Below are positions 47,507 through 57,054 of a stretch of DNA of 64,000 nt, piece by piece. The stretch is from Marinobacter azerbaijanicus (GTDB taxonomy: Bacteria > Pseudomonadota > Gammaproteobacteria > Pseudomonadales > Oleiphilaceae), in NCBI RefSeq assembly GCF_030250645.1, contig NZ_JASSVS010000004.1, positions 62,001 through 126,000 of the forward strand. Reading direction: 5' to 3'. The notes under the pieces were generated by a model. It was not told the origin of the DNA and did not search any database. It saw only the letters and a list, made by a program, of their open reading frames with translations. The translations under genes were made by a program, and so were the position numbers. Within the stretch, counting starts at the first letter, position 1. Each line of letters opens with the position of its first letter.

Positions 47507-48247
47507 TCAGGCGCCTCCTGCCTGACGGGGCATGGCGTCCGTCATCAGCTGATCGCTCAGGTGAATGGTCTGGGTCTGCTCCAGTTCGCGACGGCGCTGG
47601 CCGACAACGCCGCCGGTAGCGCAGGAACTGCCCTGATCGTCCACAAACTTCACCATTTCTTCCTCCCAGACCTTGTCCAGGGCTTCCGGCGTATCGTCAC
47701 GCTCTTCTGCGGCCACAATCTGTGCCAGCTCCTGGCGATTGGTCTCGCGGCCGGACAGAACCAGCAGAGAATCCATCACAACGTGATAGAGGCTCTCGCG
47801 CTGGTAGAGTCGTTCGCCCAGCAGGCCAAGAATGTGGTGGATATCCTCCAGCCAGTTCCTGATCTCTTCCCATGGTCTGGTGGAGAGATACTCCAGGAAC
47901 AACGGCAGGTAATCCGGTAGCTCTTTCGCATCGATTTCCAGACCATTGGCGCGGTACTGTTCCATCAGGTCCACCATGGCCTGGCCTCGGTCGCGGGATT
48001 CGCCGTGCACATGTTCGAATAACAGGAGGGATGTCGCCCTGCCCTTGTCGAAGGTGCCTACGTAGTTTTCCTGCATATCCAGCAGATCACCGTCGCACAC
48101 CAGATCGATACACTGCAGCAGTTGTTCCTTGTTCTGCCTTGGCAGCCGGTTGTCCTCAAGGACAGCGGCTACCAGTGCATCCCTGGACTCCTGCAACTCG
48201 GCGGTGGGGTATTCCAGCAGCCTTGCCATTACTTTGAGTGTTTGCAT
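47507..48247 (-). CDS. narJ: Nitrate reductase assembly chaperone NarJ
   Basis: A 246-residue all-helical chaperone of the TorD/NarJ type, needed to insert molybdopterin and iron-sulfur clusters into NarGH before membrane attachment. Hallmarks are LLEYPTAEL at the start, the YVGTFDKGRATSLLLFEHVHGESRDRG block (about 62-88) and LPDYLPLFLEYLS. It lies 10 bases after narH in narKGHJI. Confidence 0.96.
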   Translation of the reverse strand: MQTLKVMARLLEYPTAELQESRDALVAAVLEDNRLPRQNKEQLLQCIDLVCDGDLLDMQENYVGTFDKGRATSLLLFEHVHGESRDRGQAMVDLMEQYRANGLEIDAKELPDYLPLFLEYLSTRPWEEIRNWLEDIHHILGLLGERLYQRESLYHVVMDSLLVLSGRETNRQELAQIVAAEERDDTPEALDKVWEEEMVKFVDDQGSSCATGGVVGQRRRELEQTQTIHLSDQLMTDAMPRQAGGA

Positions 48248-48257
48248 GATAGCCTCC

Positions 48258-49826
48258 TTATTCCTGCAGCTGCTTGGGATCTACCTGCTTAACGGTAGAC
48301 AGTTTCTGAACCATGCTTGTGGTCTGCTTGCGGCCTCCAAACATGTTGAACTCGCTGTCGCCGTTGCAGCCGTCGCCGAAGCTGAACCCGCAACCGCCGC
48401 GCTCGCCGTGAGCATCGGGGAAAGCTTCCTTCGCCAGCTCGCGATGGCTGGTGGGGATCACGAAGCGGTCCTCGTAATTGGCAATGGCCAGGTAACGGTA
48501 CATTTCATCGGCCTGGGCCTTGGTCAGCCCGGCTTCCTGCAGTGCCCGGAGGTCTTCCTTGCCTTCCACGGTTTCCGCGCGTTTGTACAGGCGCATAGCC
48601 ATGATCCGCTTGAGTGCACGGACAATCGGCTTCTCGTCGCCAGCTGTCAGCAGGTTGGCCAGGTACTTGACCGGAATCCGCAGGCTTTCGATCTTCGGCA
48701 GGATGCCGTCAAACTCGACCTTGCCGGCTTCCGCCGCAGACTGGATCGGACTCAGTGGCGGCACATACCAGACCATGGGCAGGGTGCGGTATTCCGGGTG
48801 CAGTGGCAGAGCCAGTTTCCAGTCCACTGCCATCTTGTAGACCGGGCTTTGCTGGGCGGCTTCGATGACGTTCATCGGGATGCCGTCCTTTTTCGCCTGC
48901 TCGATCACCTTCGGATCGTTCGGATCCAGGAAGATTTCCAGTTGCTTCTCGTACAACTCGTGCTCGCCCGGCGTGCTGGCTACTTCTTCGATGCGGTCAG
49001 CATCATAGAGCAGCACACCCAGGTAGCGGATGCGGCCGACACAGGTCTCGGAGCATACGGTGGGCAGGCCGGCTTCAATCCGCGGGTAGCAGAAGATGCA
49101 CTTCTCGGACTTGCCAGTTTTCCAGTTGAAGTAGATCTTCTTGTAGGGGCAGCCGGACACACACATCCGCCAGCCACGGCACTTGTCCTGATCGATCAGC
49201 ACGATGCCGTCCTCTTCCCGCTTGTAGATGGCGCCGCTGGGGCAGCTGGCCACACAGGTGGGATTCAGGCAGTGCTCGCACAGGCGAGGCAGGTACATCA
49301 TGAATGTATTTTCGAACTGGCCGTAGATGTCCGCCTGGACCTGATCGAAGTTCTTGTCCTTACGGCGCTTGGCGAATTCGGTGCCCAGAATTTCTTCCCA
49401 GTTCGGGCCCCATTCGATTTTCTGCATGCGCTTGCCGGAAATCAGCGAGCGGGGCCGCGCCACGGGTTGATGCTTGCTGTCACCGGCGGTATGGAGGTGC
49501 TGGTAGTCGAAGTCGAACGGCTCGTAGTAGTCGTCGATCTGCGGCAGATCCGGATTGGCGAAGATGTTCGCCAGAATCCGGAAACGGCCACCGATCTTCG
49601 GGCGGATCTTGCCGGAGCTGTCACGCATCCAGCCGCCCTTCCACTTGTCCTGGTTCTCCCACTCTTTCGGGTAGCCGATACCGGGCTTGGTCTCGACGTT
49701 GTTGAACCAGGCGTATTCCATGCCTTCACGGCTGGTCCACACGTTTTTGCAGGTCACCGAACAGGTATGACAACCGATGCACTTGTCCAGGTTCAGTACC
49801 ATGCCGACTTGGGAACGGATTTTCAT
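48258..49826 (-). CDS. narH: Nitrate reductase beta subunit NarH
   Basis: A 522-residue iron-sulfur subunit with four cysteine groups: CIGCHTCSVTCKN near residue 16, CEHCLNPTCVASCP near 183, CRGWRMCVSGCPYKK near 216 (Trp replacing one Cys, as in the [3Fe-4S] site) and CIFCYPRIEAGLPTVCSETC near 243. It carries electrons from NarI to NarG. Its start overlaps the narG stop by ATGA. Confidence 0.97.
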   Translation of the reverse strand: MKIRSQVGMVLNLDKCIGCHTCSVTCKNVWTSREGMEYAWFNNVETKPGIGYPKEWENQDKWKGGWMRDSSGKIRPKIGGRFRILANIFANPDLPQIDDYYEPFDFDYQHLHTAGDSKHQPVARPRSLISGKRMQKIEWGPNWEEILGTEFAKRRKDKNFDQVQADIYGQFENTFMMYLPRLCEHCLNPTCVASCPSGAIYKREEDGIVLIDQDKCRGWRMCVSGCPYKKIYFNWKTGKSEKCIFCYPRIEAGLPTVCSETCVGRIRYLGVLLYDADRIEEVASTPGEHELYEKQLEIFLDPNDPKVIEQAKKDGIPMNVIEAAQQSPVYKMAVDWKLALPLHPEYRTLPMVWYVPPLSPIQSAAEAGKVEFDGILPKIESLRIPVKYLANLLTAGDEKPIVRALKRIMAMRLYKRAETVEGKEDLRALQEAGLTKAQADEMYRYLAIANYEDRFVIPTSHRELAKEAFPDAHGERGGCGFSFGDGCNGDSEFNMFGGRKQTTSMVQKLSTVKQVDPKQLQE

Positions 49827-52800
49827 TTTTTCGCCTCCTGAACAGTGTCATTACCTTCGCCATCGAGCCAGTCGATGTTGTGCATCTTGCGCACCACCAC
49901 GAATTCATCGCGGTTGGAGCCTACGGTGCCGTAGTAGTTGAAGCCGTAGGAATACTGGGCGTAACCACCGATCATGTGGGTCGGTTTCGGACAGACCCTG
50001 GTGACCGAGTTGTGGATGCCACCACGGGTGCCAGTGATCTCGGAGCCTGGAATATTCACGATCCGCTCCTGGGCGTGGTACATCATCACCATGCCGGGCA
50101 TCACACGCTGGCTTACGACCGCCCGGGCCGCGATGGCCCCGTTGGCGTTGAACAGCTCGATCCAGTCGTTGTCCTCGATCTCCATCTCCTTGGCGTCGTC
50201 TTCGCTCAGCCAGACGATGGGGCCACCGCGGGACAGGGTCAGCATCAGCAGGTTGTCGCTGTAGGTGCTGTGGATACCCCACTTCTGGTGCGGCGTGATC
50301 CAGTTCAGCGCTTTTTCCGGGTTACCGTTGCTGCGCTGGTTCAGCATGCTGCTGACCGTCTTGGTGTTGATAGGCGGCCGGTAGACCAGCAGGCTTTCGC
50401 CGAAGGCCCGCATCCACTCGTGGTCCTGGTAGAACTGCTGACGGCCAGTCAGCGTGCGCCAGGGGATCAGCTCATGGACATTGGTGTAGCCAGCGTTATA
50501 GGACACGTGCTCATCTTCCAGGCCAGACCAGGTCGGGCTTGAGATGATCTTGCGCGGCTGCGCCACGATGTCCCGGAAGCGGATCTTTTCCTCTTCCTTG
50601 TTCTTTGCCAGATGCGTGTGATCCAGGCCGGTCATTTCCGACAGCGCGGCCCAGGCTTTCACAGCAACCTGGCCGTTGGTTTCCGGCGCCAGGGTCAGAA
50701 TCACTTCGGCGGCATCAATCGCGGATTCGATCTTCGGCCGACCGTCATTGGCACCCCCGATATGGGTGTAGTTCAGCTCCTTCAGGAAGTTCACTTCCTT
50801 CTCGGTGTTCCAGTTGATGCCCTTGCCACCGTTACCCAGCTTTTCCAGCAGCGGCCCAAGGGAGGTAAAGCGTGCATAGGTGTTCGGGTAGTCCCGCTCC
50901 ACGGTGATGAAGCTGGGTGCGGTCTTGCCTGGAATCAGCTCGCACTCGCCACGCTTCCAGTCCTTCACATCAAAGGCCTGGCCCAGTTCCGCCGGCGCGT
51001 CGTGCAGCAGCGGCAGGGTAACCACGTCTTTCTCGACACCCAGATGGCCTTCAGTAGCCTTGGAGAACGCCTTGGCAATACCCTTGTAGATTTCCCAGTC
51101 ACTGCGCGCTTCCCAGGCCGGATCAGTAGCGGCGGTCAGCGGGTGAATGAACGGGTGCATGTCCGAGGTATTCAGGTCGTTCTTCTCGTACCAGGTGGCC
51201 GTCGGCAGAACGATGTCGGAATACAGACAGGTGGTGGACATGCGGAAGTCCAGGGTCACCAGCAGATCGAGCTTGCCCTCAGGCGCCTCGTCGTGCCACT
51301 TGACCTCTGTTGGCTTGACGCCACCTTCGTGGCCAAGATCCTTACCCTGCAGGCCGCTGGTGGTGCCCAACAGATACTTGAGCATGTACTCGTGGCCCTT
51401 GCCGGAGGAGCCCAGCAGGTTGGAGCGCCACACAAACAGGTTGCGCGGGCAGTTCTGTTTCGCTTCCGGGTCTTCGCTGGCGAACGCCAGGGAGCCGTCT
51501 TTCATGGATTGGGCCACGTAATCGGATACTTCCATACCCGCTTTCTCGGCTTCCGCGGCAATACCCAATGGGTTGCGGTTCAGCTGCGGTGCGGAGGGCA
51601 ACCAGCCCATGCGCTCGGCACGTACGTTGTAGTCGATCAGGCTGCCACCGAATTTGGACTTGTCCGCCAGCGGCGACAGGATTTCGTCCACTCCCAGTTT
51701 CTCGTAGCGCCACTGGCCGGAGTGGGCGTAGAAGAAGGAGGTGGAGTTCATGTGGCGTGGCGGACGCTGCCAGTCCAGACCGAATGCCAGCGGCTGCCAG
51801 CCAGTCTGCGGACGCAGCTTTTCCTGGCCGACATAATGGGCCCAGCCGCCGCCACTCTGGCCGATACAGCCACACATGATCAGCATGTTGATCAGGCCAC
51901 GGTAGTTCATGTCCATGTGGTACCAGTGGTTCATACCGGCACCCACGATGATCATGGAACGGCCCCTGGTCTTGTTCGCGTTGTCGGCGAACTCGCGGGC
52001 AATGCGTGTCACCTTGTGGGCGGGAACGCCGGTGATCTTTTCCTGCCAGGCCGGGGTGTAAGGCTTCACTTCGTCGTAGGAAGTTGCGCCGTCATCCTCG
52101 CCCAGGCCACGACTGATGCCATAGTTAGCGATCATCAGATCATAAACTGTGACTACCCTGCCTTCGCCACCATCAGCCAGCTGCACTTTGCGGCTGCCCA
52201 GCTTGTGAGTCAGAGTGTCTGAAATCTCGACGCTCTTAAAATGAGTGTGTTCAATACCACCGAAGTACGGGAAAGCCACGTCCACCACTTCGTCGTGTTT
52301 CTCGACCATCGACAGTTGCAGTTCCACATCGTTGCTGCTTGCGGTCTGCTTGAGGTTCCACTTGCCCTTCTCACCCCAGCGATAGCCAATGGAGCCATTG
52401 GGTGCTGTCAGCTGGTTGGTCTTCTCATCGATAGCAATGGTTTTCCACTCGGGGTTGTTCTCTTCCCCGAGGCCATCCACCAGGTCACTGGCACGCAGGA
52501 AGCGGCCCGGCACATAACGGCCATCCTCGCGCTGCTCCAGCATGACCAGATACGGCATGTCGGTGTAGCGACGCACATAGTCGGTAAAGTACTCGCTGGG
52601 CTTTTCAATGTGGAACTCTTTGAGAATCACGTGACCCATGGCCATACCCAGCGCGGCGTCGGTGCCCTGCTTCGGGTTCATCCACTCGTCAGACAGCTTG
52701 GAAACTTCCGCGTAATCCGGAGTAATGGCAACGGTCTTGGTGCCCTTGTAACGCACTTCGGTAAAGAAGTGGGCGTCCGGGGTCCGGGTCTGGGGAACGT

Positions 52801-53566
52801 TGGAACCCCAGGCAATGATGTAACCGGAGTTGTACCAGTCGGCTGATTCCGGCACGTCAGTCTGCTCACCCCAGGTTTGCGGGGAAGCCGGCGGCAAGTC
52901 GCAGTACCAGTCGTAGAAGCTCATGCACACGCCACCGATCATGGACAGGTAACGGCTGCCGGCTGCGTAGGACACCATGGACATGGCTGGAATCGGCGAG
53001 AAGCCGATAATGCGGTCAGGGCCGTACTGCTTCGCTGTGTAAACGTTGGAAGCGGCGATCAGCTCGTTGACTTCGTCCCAGCTGGAACGCACAAAGCCGC
53101 CCATACCACGACGGGGCTTGTACTCGGCGGTCTTCTTGGGGTCTTCCACGATGGAAGCCCAGGCGTCCACCGGATCGTTGTGCTGCATCTTCGCGGAGCG
53201 CCAGAGCCTCATCAGATGCTTGCGCATCAGCGGGTACTTGAGGCGGTTGGCGCTGTACATGTACCAGGAGTAACTGGCGCCACGGGGACAGCCGCGTGGC
53301 TCATGGTTGGGCAGGTCCGGGCGGGTACGGGGATAGTCGGTCTGCTGGGTTTCCCAGGTAACCAGGCCGTTCTTGACGTAGATTTTCCAGCTGCAGGAGC
53401 CGGTGCAGTTAACACCGTGGGTGGAACGCACAACCTTGTCGTGCTGCCAGCGCTGGCGGTAGCTGTCTTCCCACTCGCGGCTGACTTCATGGGTTTCGCC
53501 GTGGCCGTTCGCGAACGGCTCGCGCTTCTTTTTGAAGTAGCTCAGTTTATCGATCAAATGACTCAT
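49823..53566 (-). CDS. narG: Respiratory nitrate reductase alpha subunit NarG
   Basis: A 1,247-residue molybdo-bis(MGD) catalytic subunit, reducing nitrate to nitrite on the cytoplasmic side. The FS0 cluster region HGVNCTGSCSW has the His ligand typical of NarG; the Mo-ligand Asp lies in YNSGYIIAWGSNVPQTRTPDAHF. The true start is the ATG at 53566 (GGAGAGAGAGACC upstream, product MSHLIDKLSYF); the frame remains open 222 bases further, into the narK 3' region, and that part is not used. A NarL-like 7-2-7 site lies about 110 bases upstream. Confidence 0.97.
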   Translation of the reverse strand: MSHLIDKLSYFKKKREPFANGHGETHEVSREWEDSYRQRWQHDKVVRSTHGVNCTGSCSWKIYVKNGLVTWETQQTDYPRTRPDLPNHEPRGCPRGASYSWYMYSANRLKYPLMRKHLMRLWRSAKMQHNDPVDAWASIVEDPKKTAEYKPRRGMGGFVRSSWDEVNELIAASNVYTAKQYGPDRIIGFSPIPAMSMVSYAAGSRYLSMIGGVCMSFYDWYCDLPPASPQTWGEQTDVPESADWYNSGYIIAWGSNVPQTRTPDAHFFTEVRYKGTKTVAITPDYAEVSKLSDEWMNPKQGTDAALGMAMGHVILKEFHIEKPSEYFTDYVRRYTDMPYLVMLEQREDGRYVPGRFLRASDLVDGLGEENNPEWKTIAIDEKTNQLTAPNGSIGYRWGEKGKWNLKQTASSNDVELQLSMVEKHDEVVDVAFPYFGGIEHTHFKSVEISDTLTHKLGSRKVQLADGGEGRVVTVYDLMIANYGISRGLGEDDGATSYDEVKPYTPAWQEKITGVPAHKVTRIAREFADNANKTRGRSMIIVGAGMNHWYHMDMNYRGLINMLIMCGCIGQSGGGWAHYVGQEKLRPQTGWQPLAFGLDWQRPPRHMNSTSFFYAHSGQWRYEKLGVDEILSPLADKSKFGGSLIDYNVRAERMGWLPSAPQLNRNPLGIAAEAEKAGMEVSDYVAQSMKDGSLAFASEDPEAKQNCPRNLFVWRSNLLGSSGKGHEYMLKYLLGTTSGLQGKDLGHEGGVKPTEVKWHDEAPEGKLDLLVTLDFRMSTTCLYSDIVLPTATWYEKNDLNTSDMHPFIHPLTAATDPAWEARSDWEIYKGIAKAFSKATEGHLGVEKDVVTLPLLHDAPAELGQAFDVKDWKRGECELIPGKTAPSFITVERDYPNTYARFTSLGPLLEKLGNGGKGINWNTEKEVNFLKELNYTHIGGANDGRPKIESAIDAAEVILTLAPETNGQVAVKAWAALSEMTGLDHTHLAKNKEEEKIRFRDIVAQPRKIISSPTWSGLEDEHVSYNAGYTNVHELIPWRTLTGRQQFYQDHEWMRAFGESLLVYRPPINTKTVSSMLNQRSNGNPEKALNWITPHQKWGIHSTYSDNLLMLTLSRGGPIVWLSEDDAKEMEIEDNDWIELFNANGAIAARAVVSQRVMPGMVMMYHAQERIVNIPGSEITGTRGGIHNSVTRVCPKPTHMIGGYAQYSYGFNYYGTVGSNRDEFVVVRKMHNIDWLDGEGNDTVQEAKK

Positions 53567-53674
53567 GGTCTCTCTCTCCATCAACCCGTCGTCCGGATCA
53601 TTGTTCCGATTTGAGACCATTGTGTGGGAGAAAGACCCTGAAATCTGCGTGGTTACCCCGTCATAACCGGGTTC

Positions 53675-53690
53675 TACCACCCAGGGGGTA
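53675..53690 (-). promoter_or_regulatory. NarL-type 7-2-7 site upstream of narG
   Basis: TACCACC-CA-GGGGGTA: two inverted TACYYMT-like heptamers two bases apart, the NarL/NarP arrangement; the last base of each heptamer deviates. It overlaps the last codons of narK and lies about 110 bases before the narG ATG. Confidence 0.45.
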
Positions 53691-53696
53691 GAGCGG

Positions 53697-54974
53697 CTAT
53701 ACACCCTTGTGTAACAACGCCTGACGCTCACTGCGACGGTTATCCCGGGCGAACAGCAACAGGCTGCCGGCCAGCAGCAGGAAAACAATCATAAACATGG
53801 CCGTACCAACACCAACCATATGAATCAGGGCACCGAATAGCACCGGCAGAAGGAAAGCAACCAGGCAGGCGCTGAACAGCAGCATGCCGGCTGCGAATGC
53901 GGCAATGCCGCGGTTTTCCGCAACCACCATACGCTGAAGACCGCCCATGGCAGACCCCAGAGCCACACCGAGCAATACAATGAAGGTGCCTTCCAGGAAG
54001 AGCGGCAGGGCAAGCTCCAGAGCGATGACCGACTCTATGCCACGAATAAACAGAGTCATTGGCGGGTACGACAGCACAAACAGCGCAACAAGACAGGCCG
54101 CGAGCGACCTCACCACCACCCTCCTGGCACCATAGCGGTCTGACAACCCTCCTCCCGCAATCTGGGCAAGGGCGCCGGGGATCACAAACCACAGCGCCAG
54201 TCGTGCACCTGTCTCTACGGTCAGCAGGAAACGGGACGATATGAAATCCGGTAACCATAATGCCAGCGAGAAAAAACTTCCTGCCACCACACCGAAATAA
54301 AGGCACTGTCGCCATACCCTCAGGCTCTTGAGGCGACGCACCAGCTGCTTTGCGCTCGTTTCAACATCGGGATCGCCACGGGAGTCCGAGTCATCCGTCA
54401 ATAACACCAGCAGGGAAGCCACCAGTAGGAGAACAACCAGATAGGCAAGTGGGACGCCCTTCCATGAGAAGGCCTGCAGGATCAGGGGAACCAGGTAGTA
54501 GTTAAAGCCAGCGCCGGTGACTCCGGCCCCGAATATACCCAGCACAAGTCCCATATGTCGCGGAGAAGCATGACTGGTAACAAACTGCAGGCCAGCGCTA
54601 TAGAATCCTCCCGCCAGGCCCAGACCAGCGGCAACCAGCAGGTAACCGACAAAGGAGTCAACCAGCAGCAGAAAAACCATACAGGCGGCAAGCCCAAGCA
54701 GACAGGCAATCATTACCCTTCTTGCCCCAACCTTCTGGGCAGCGATGCCCGCAGGTACCGACAGCAGGGCTCCAGCGGCCATGGGCATCGCCAACAACAG
54801 ACCAAATTCCAGGCTGCCCAGCGCCAAGGCATCCCGCAAATGCACGCCCGCCACCGCGAAAATGGTCCAGCAACCGGCCGCAGCCACAAAACCGGCCAGC
54901 GCCAATGGAAGCACCACCGCCAGCGAGGTCAGTCTATCGTGATCATCGTCATCGCGGATGGAAAAGGGTTGCAT
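53697..54974 (-). CDS. narK: Nitrate/nitrite transporter NarK
   Basis: A 425-residue MFS transporter with 12 helices. The signature GAGVTGAGFNYYLVP near residue 160 and the second nitrate-signature-like region AAENRGIAAFAAGM (about 360) fit the NarK/NNP family, though the glycine-rich motifs are less strict than in E. coli NarK. It brings nitrate in and exports nitrite. I chose the ATG at 54974; a start 57 bases earlier is possible. It is the first gene before narGHJI, with 130 bases between. Confidence 0.9.
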   Translation of the reverse strand: MQPFSIRDDDDHDRLTSLAVVLPLALAGFVAAAGCWTIFAVAGVHLRDALALGSLEFGLLLAMPMAAGALLSVPAGIAAQKVGARRVMIACLLGLAACMVFLLLVDSFVGYLLVAAGLGLAGGFYSAGLQFVTSHASPRHMGLVLGIFGAGVTGAGFNYYLVPLILQAFSWKGVPLAYLVVLLLVASLLVLLTDDSDSRGDPDVETSAKQLVRRLKSLRVWRQCLYFGVVAGSFFSLALWLPDFISSRFLLTVETGARLALWFVIPGALAQIAGGGLSDRYGARRVVVRSLAACLVALFVLSYPPMTLFIRGIESVIALELALPLFLEGTFIVLLGVALGSAMGGLQRMVVAENRGIAAFAAGMLLFSACLVAFLLPVLFGALIHMVGVGTAMFMIVFLLLAGSLLLFARDNRRSERQALLHKGV

Positions 54975-55073
54975 TGCGTTGCCCACCAGAAACCAATTTT
55001 CAGTTTCATGCTTTGCCCTGCAAAGGGTCAAAGACTATGATGGGATATCGCCTATTGGGGTAATTAAGGGTAA

Positions 55074-55087
55074 TTGACTATCCTCAA
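55074..55087 (-). promoter_or_regulatory. Dnr/FNR-type box between narK and narX
   Basis: TTGAC-TATC-CTCAA, eight of ten consensus positions. It lies 100-113 bases from the narK start and 72-85 from the narX start. A CGATAT hexamer at 45-50 bases' distance on the narK side (55045-55050) suits a class II promoter for narK. GGGTAA motifs next to it (55054-55074) resemble NarL heptamers read on the other strand. Confidence 0.55.
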
Positions 55088-55158
55088 GGAGGTACACTCT
55101 GGATGAAAAACCGGAGAGAATACCCCCGAGCTGCCCTACCCCCCAACGAAGAGACCAG

Positions 55159-57018
55159 ATGACACGCAATAGCCCCCTCGTCAAACGTATCGCCATTGTT
55201 GTGGGCGCCGTCGTGCTTACGGCCATCGTCAGCATGGCGACAACACTTGCGGTATCCCGAAGCATCGAGGGCAATGCCACGGCGATCAACATCGCCGGTT
55301 CATTGCGTATGGGCGCTTACGAATTGCTTGCGCGCTCCGCTGCTGACCCGGCAGGGGACCAGTCCGCCACTTTCATGGCCCGGCTGGATGCTTACGAGGC
55401 TCGCATGGCTCACCCGGGGTTCAGCCGTGCAATTCCCGAGGCCAGGGACCACCCGTTGGCCAAACAGCACCAGACAATGCAGTCACTTTGGCAGGAAGAC
55501 CTCCGGCCAGCACTGATTGCCAACGCGCCCAGCAACACACGCGTGACCGGCGAGCTCATCTCCGCCACGGAGCATTATGTAGATGAAGTGGACAGACTAG
55601 TGAGCATGCTGGAGCACCGGACTGAAGCCCGTATCGACCTGCTGCACCTGATCCAGATTATCAGCCTGGTTTTCTCAGTAATCATTATTTTTGGGCTGTT
55701 CCTGGATCTGAAAAACCGCGTGCTGCGTCCATTGCGTAAACTGGTCAATATCGCCGTGGCCGTTGGCGAGCAGGATTTCTCACACAAGGCCAACCTGAAA
55801 GGCTCGGATGAGCTTTCACAGCTCGGCAGTGCCTTCGATCAGATGACCAGCGAACTGGCCCTGAGCTACCACGAACTTAAAGAAGACGCCATAGCAAAAA
55901 CCCGTGAACTGGAGAAGAGCCACGCTGCCCTGGAGTTGCTCCATTCGTCCAGTCGCTCCCTGTTCGCCAATCACGACCTCTGCGACGGCGCCATCCCCAT
56001 GCTTCAGGATCTGGAGCAGTTGCTTGGCATCGGCCCCATCCGGCTGTTCCTGCACGACAAGAATTCCAGCGAGCCGGTCGAAGCCATTACCACCTCTACC
56101 AAGGATCGACCGTTCTACTGTAAGGACCATCACTGCAATGCCTGCCTGGTAACGCCGGAAGTGTTTGATGAGCTGCCAAATGAGGGCAACGACGGCCGAA
56201 GACTGCTGTTGCCGATTCGCACATCGGGACAGCTTCTGGGCACACTGGAAGTCTGGTACCCCGCCAGTAAAGGGCTGTCCCAGACTGCCCGCCGCCTGCT
56301 GGAGACCCTGAGTGATCAGCTTGCTACGGCCATTTTCCTGGAACGCCAGATTACCGAGGAGCAACAGCTCACCCTGGCAGAAGAGCGCACTGTGATTGCA
56401 CGGGAACTCCACGACTCCCTGGCCCAGTCCCTGTCCTACCTGAAGATGCAGGTAGCAAGACTGCGCCGTCTCGACATTACCGGTGAACACGAAAAGATTC
56501 ACAACGACATTCTGGAAGAACTCAGCACCGGCCTCAACAGCGCCTATCGCCAACTCAGGGAGTTGCTGACCACCTTCCGGCTGAAACTTGACACCCCCGA
56601 CCTGGCCACCGCCTTACGGCAAACGGCGCAGGAGTTCTCTGATAGGCTGGGCAGTGAGGTGAAACTGGAATACCGTTTGCCACCGCAAACACTGTCTCCC
56701 AACGAAGAAATCCATACCCTGCAGATCGTTCGCGAGGGTCTGGCCAATGCGGTAAAACATTCCCAGGCTTCGGAGGTTCTGGTACAGGTGCTGTTTGAAT
56801 CTCCACGGGTACGGGTCAGAATACTTGATAATGGTAAAGGGCTGCCGCCAAGTGACCAGCCTTCACAGCACTACGGTCTGATCATCATGCAGGACAGGGC
56901 TCGCACCCTTGGGGGTAAGGTCAGCATCCACAATCGCGACAGCGGCGGAGTGGAAGTGGCACTTAGCTTTGTACCCAAGAGCAGGCACCTGATTACATCC
57001 GAAGCTGCTGGCGGCTGA
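55159..57018 (+). CDS. narX: Nitrate/nitrite sensor kinase NarX
   Basis: A 619-residue histidine kinase. Two membrane helices (about 12-35 and 165-187) flank the periplasmic four-helix PilJ-like sensor with the P-box-like MRMGAYELLARS-type sequence (SLRMGAYEL near 50). A HAMP domain, a GAF-like Cys-containing region (about 250-395; CKDHHCNAC) and a HisKA_3 domain with the phosphoacceptor His418 in ARELHDSLAQ follow, then an HATPase domain ending DNGKGLP...HYGLIIMQDRA. It detects nitrate and phosphorylates NarL, encoded 36 bases downstream. Confidence 0.95.
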   Translation: MTRNSPLVKRIAIVVGAVVLTAIVSMATTLAVSRSIEGNATAINIAGSLRMGAYELLARSAADPAGDQSATFMARLDAYEARMAHPGFSRAIPEARDHPLAKQHQTMQSLWQEDLRPALIANAPSNTRVTGELISATEHYVDEVDRLVSMLEHRTEARIDLLHLIQIISLVFSVIIIFGLFLDLKNRVLRPLRKLVNIAVAVGEQDFSHKANLKGSDELSQLGSAFDQMTSELALSYHELKEDAIAKTRELEKSHAALELLHSSSRSLFANHDLCDGAIPMLQDLEQLLGIGPIRLFLHDKNSSEPVEAITTSTKDRPFYCKDHHCNACLVTPEVFDELPNEGNDGRRLLLPIRTSGQLLGTLEVWYPASKGLSQTARRLLETLSDQLATAIFLERQITEEQQLTLAEERTVIARELHDSLAQSLSYLKMQVARLRRLDITGEHEKIHNDILEELSTGLNSAYRQLRELLTTFRLKLDTPDLATALRQTAQEFSDRLGSEVKLEYRLPPQTLSPNEEIHTLQIVREGLANAVKHSQASEVLVQVLFESPRVRVRILDNGKGLPPSDQPSQHYGLIIMQDRARTLGGKVSIHNRDSGGVEVALSFVPKSRHLITSEAAGG

Positions 57019-57054
57019 GCGTTGCAACACTAACTTCAAATAATGAGAGGAACC

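Noticed and set aside
48129-52222. Plus-strand frames of 570 and 536 codons opposite narH and narG
   Set aside because: narG and narH carry complete motifs on the minus strand; the antisense products look like shadow translations.
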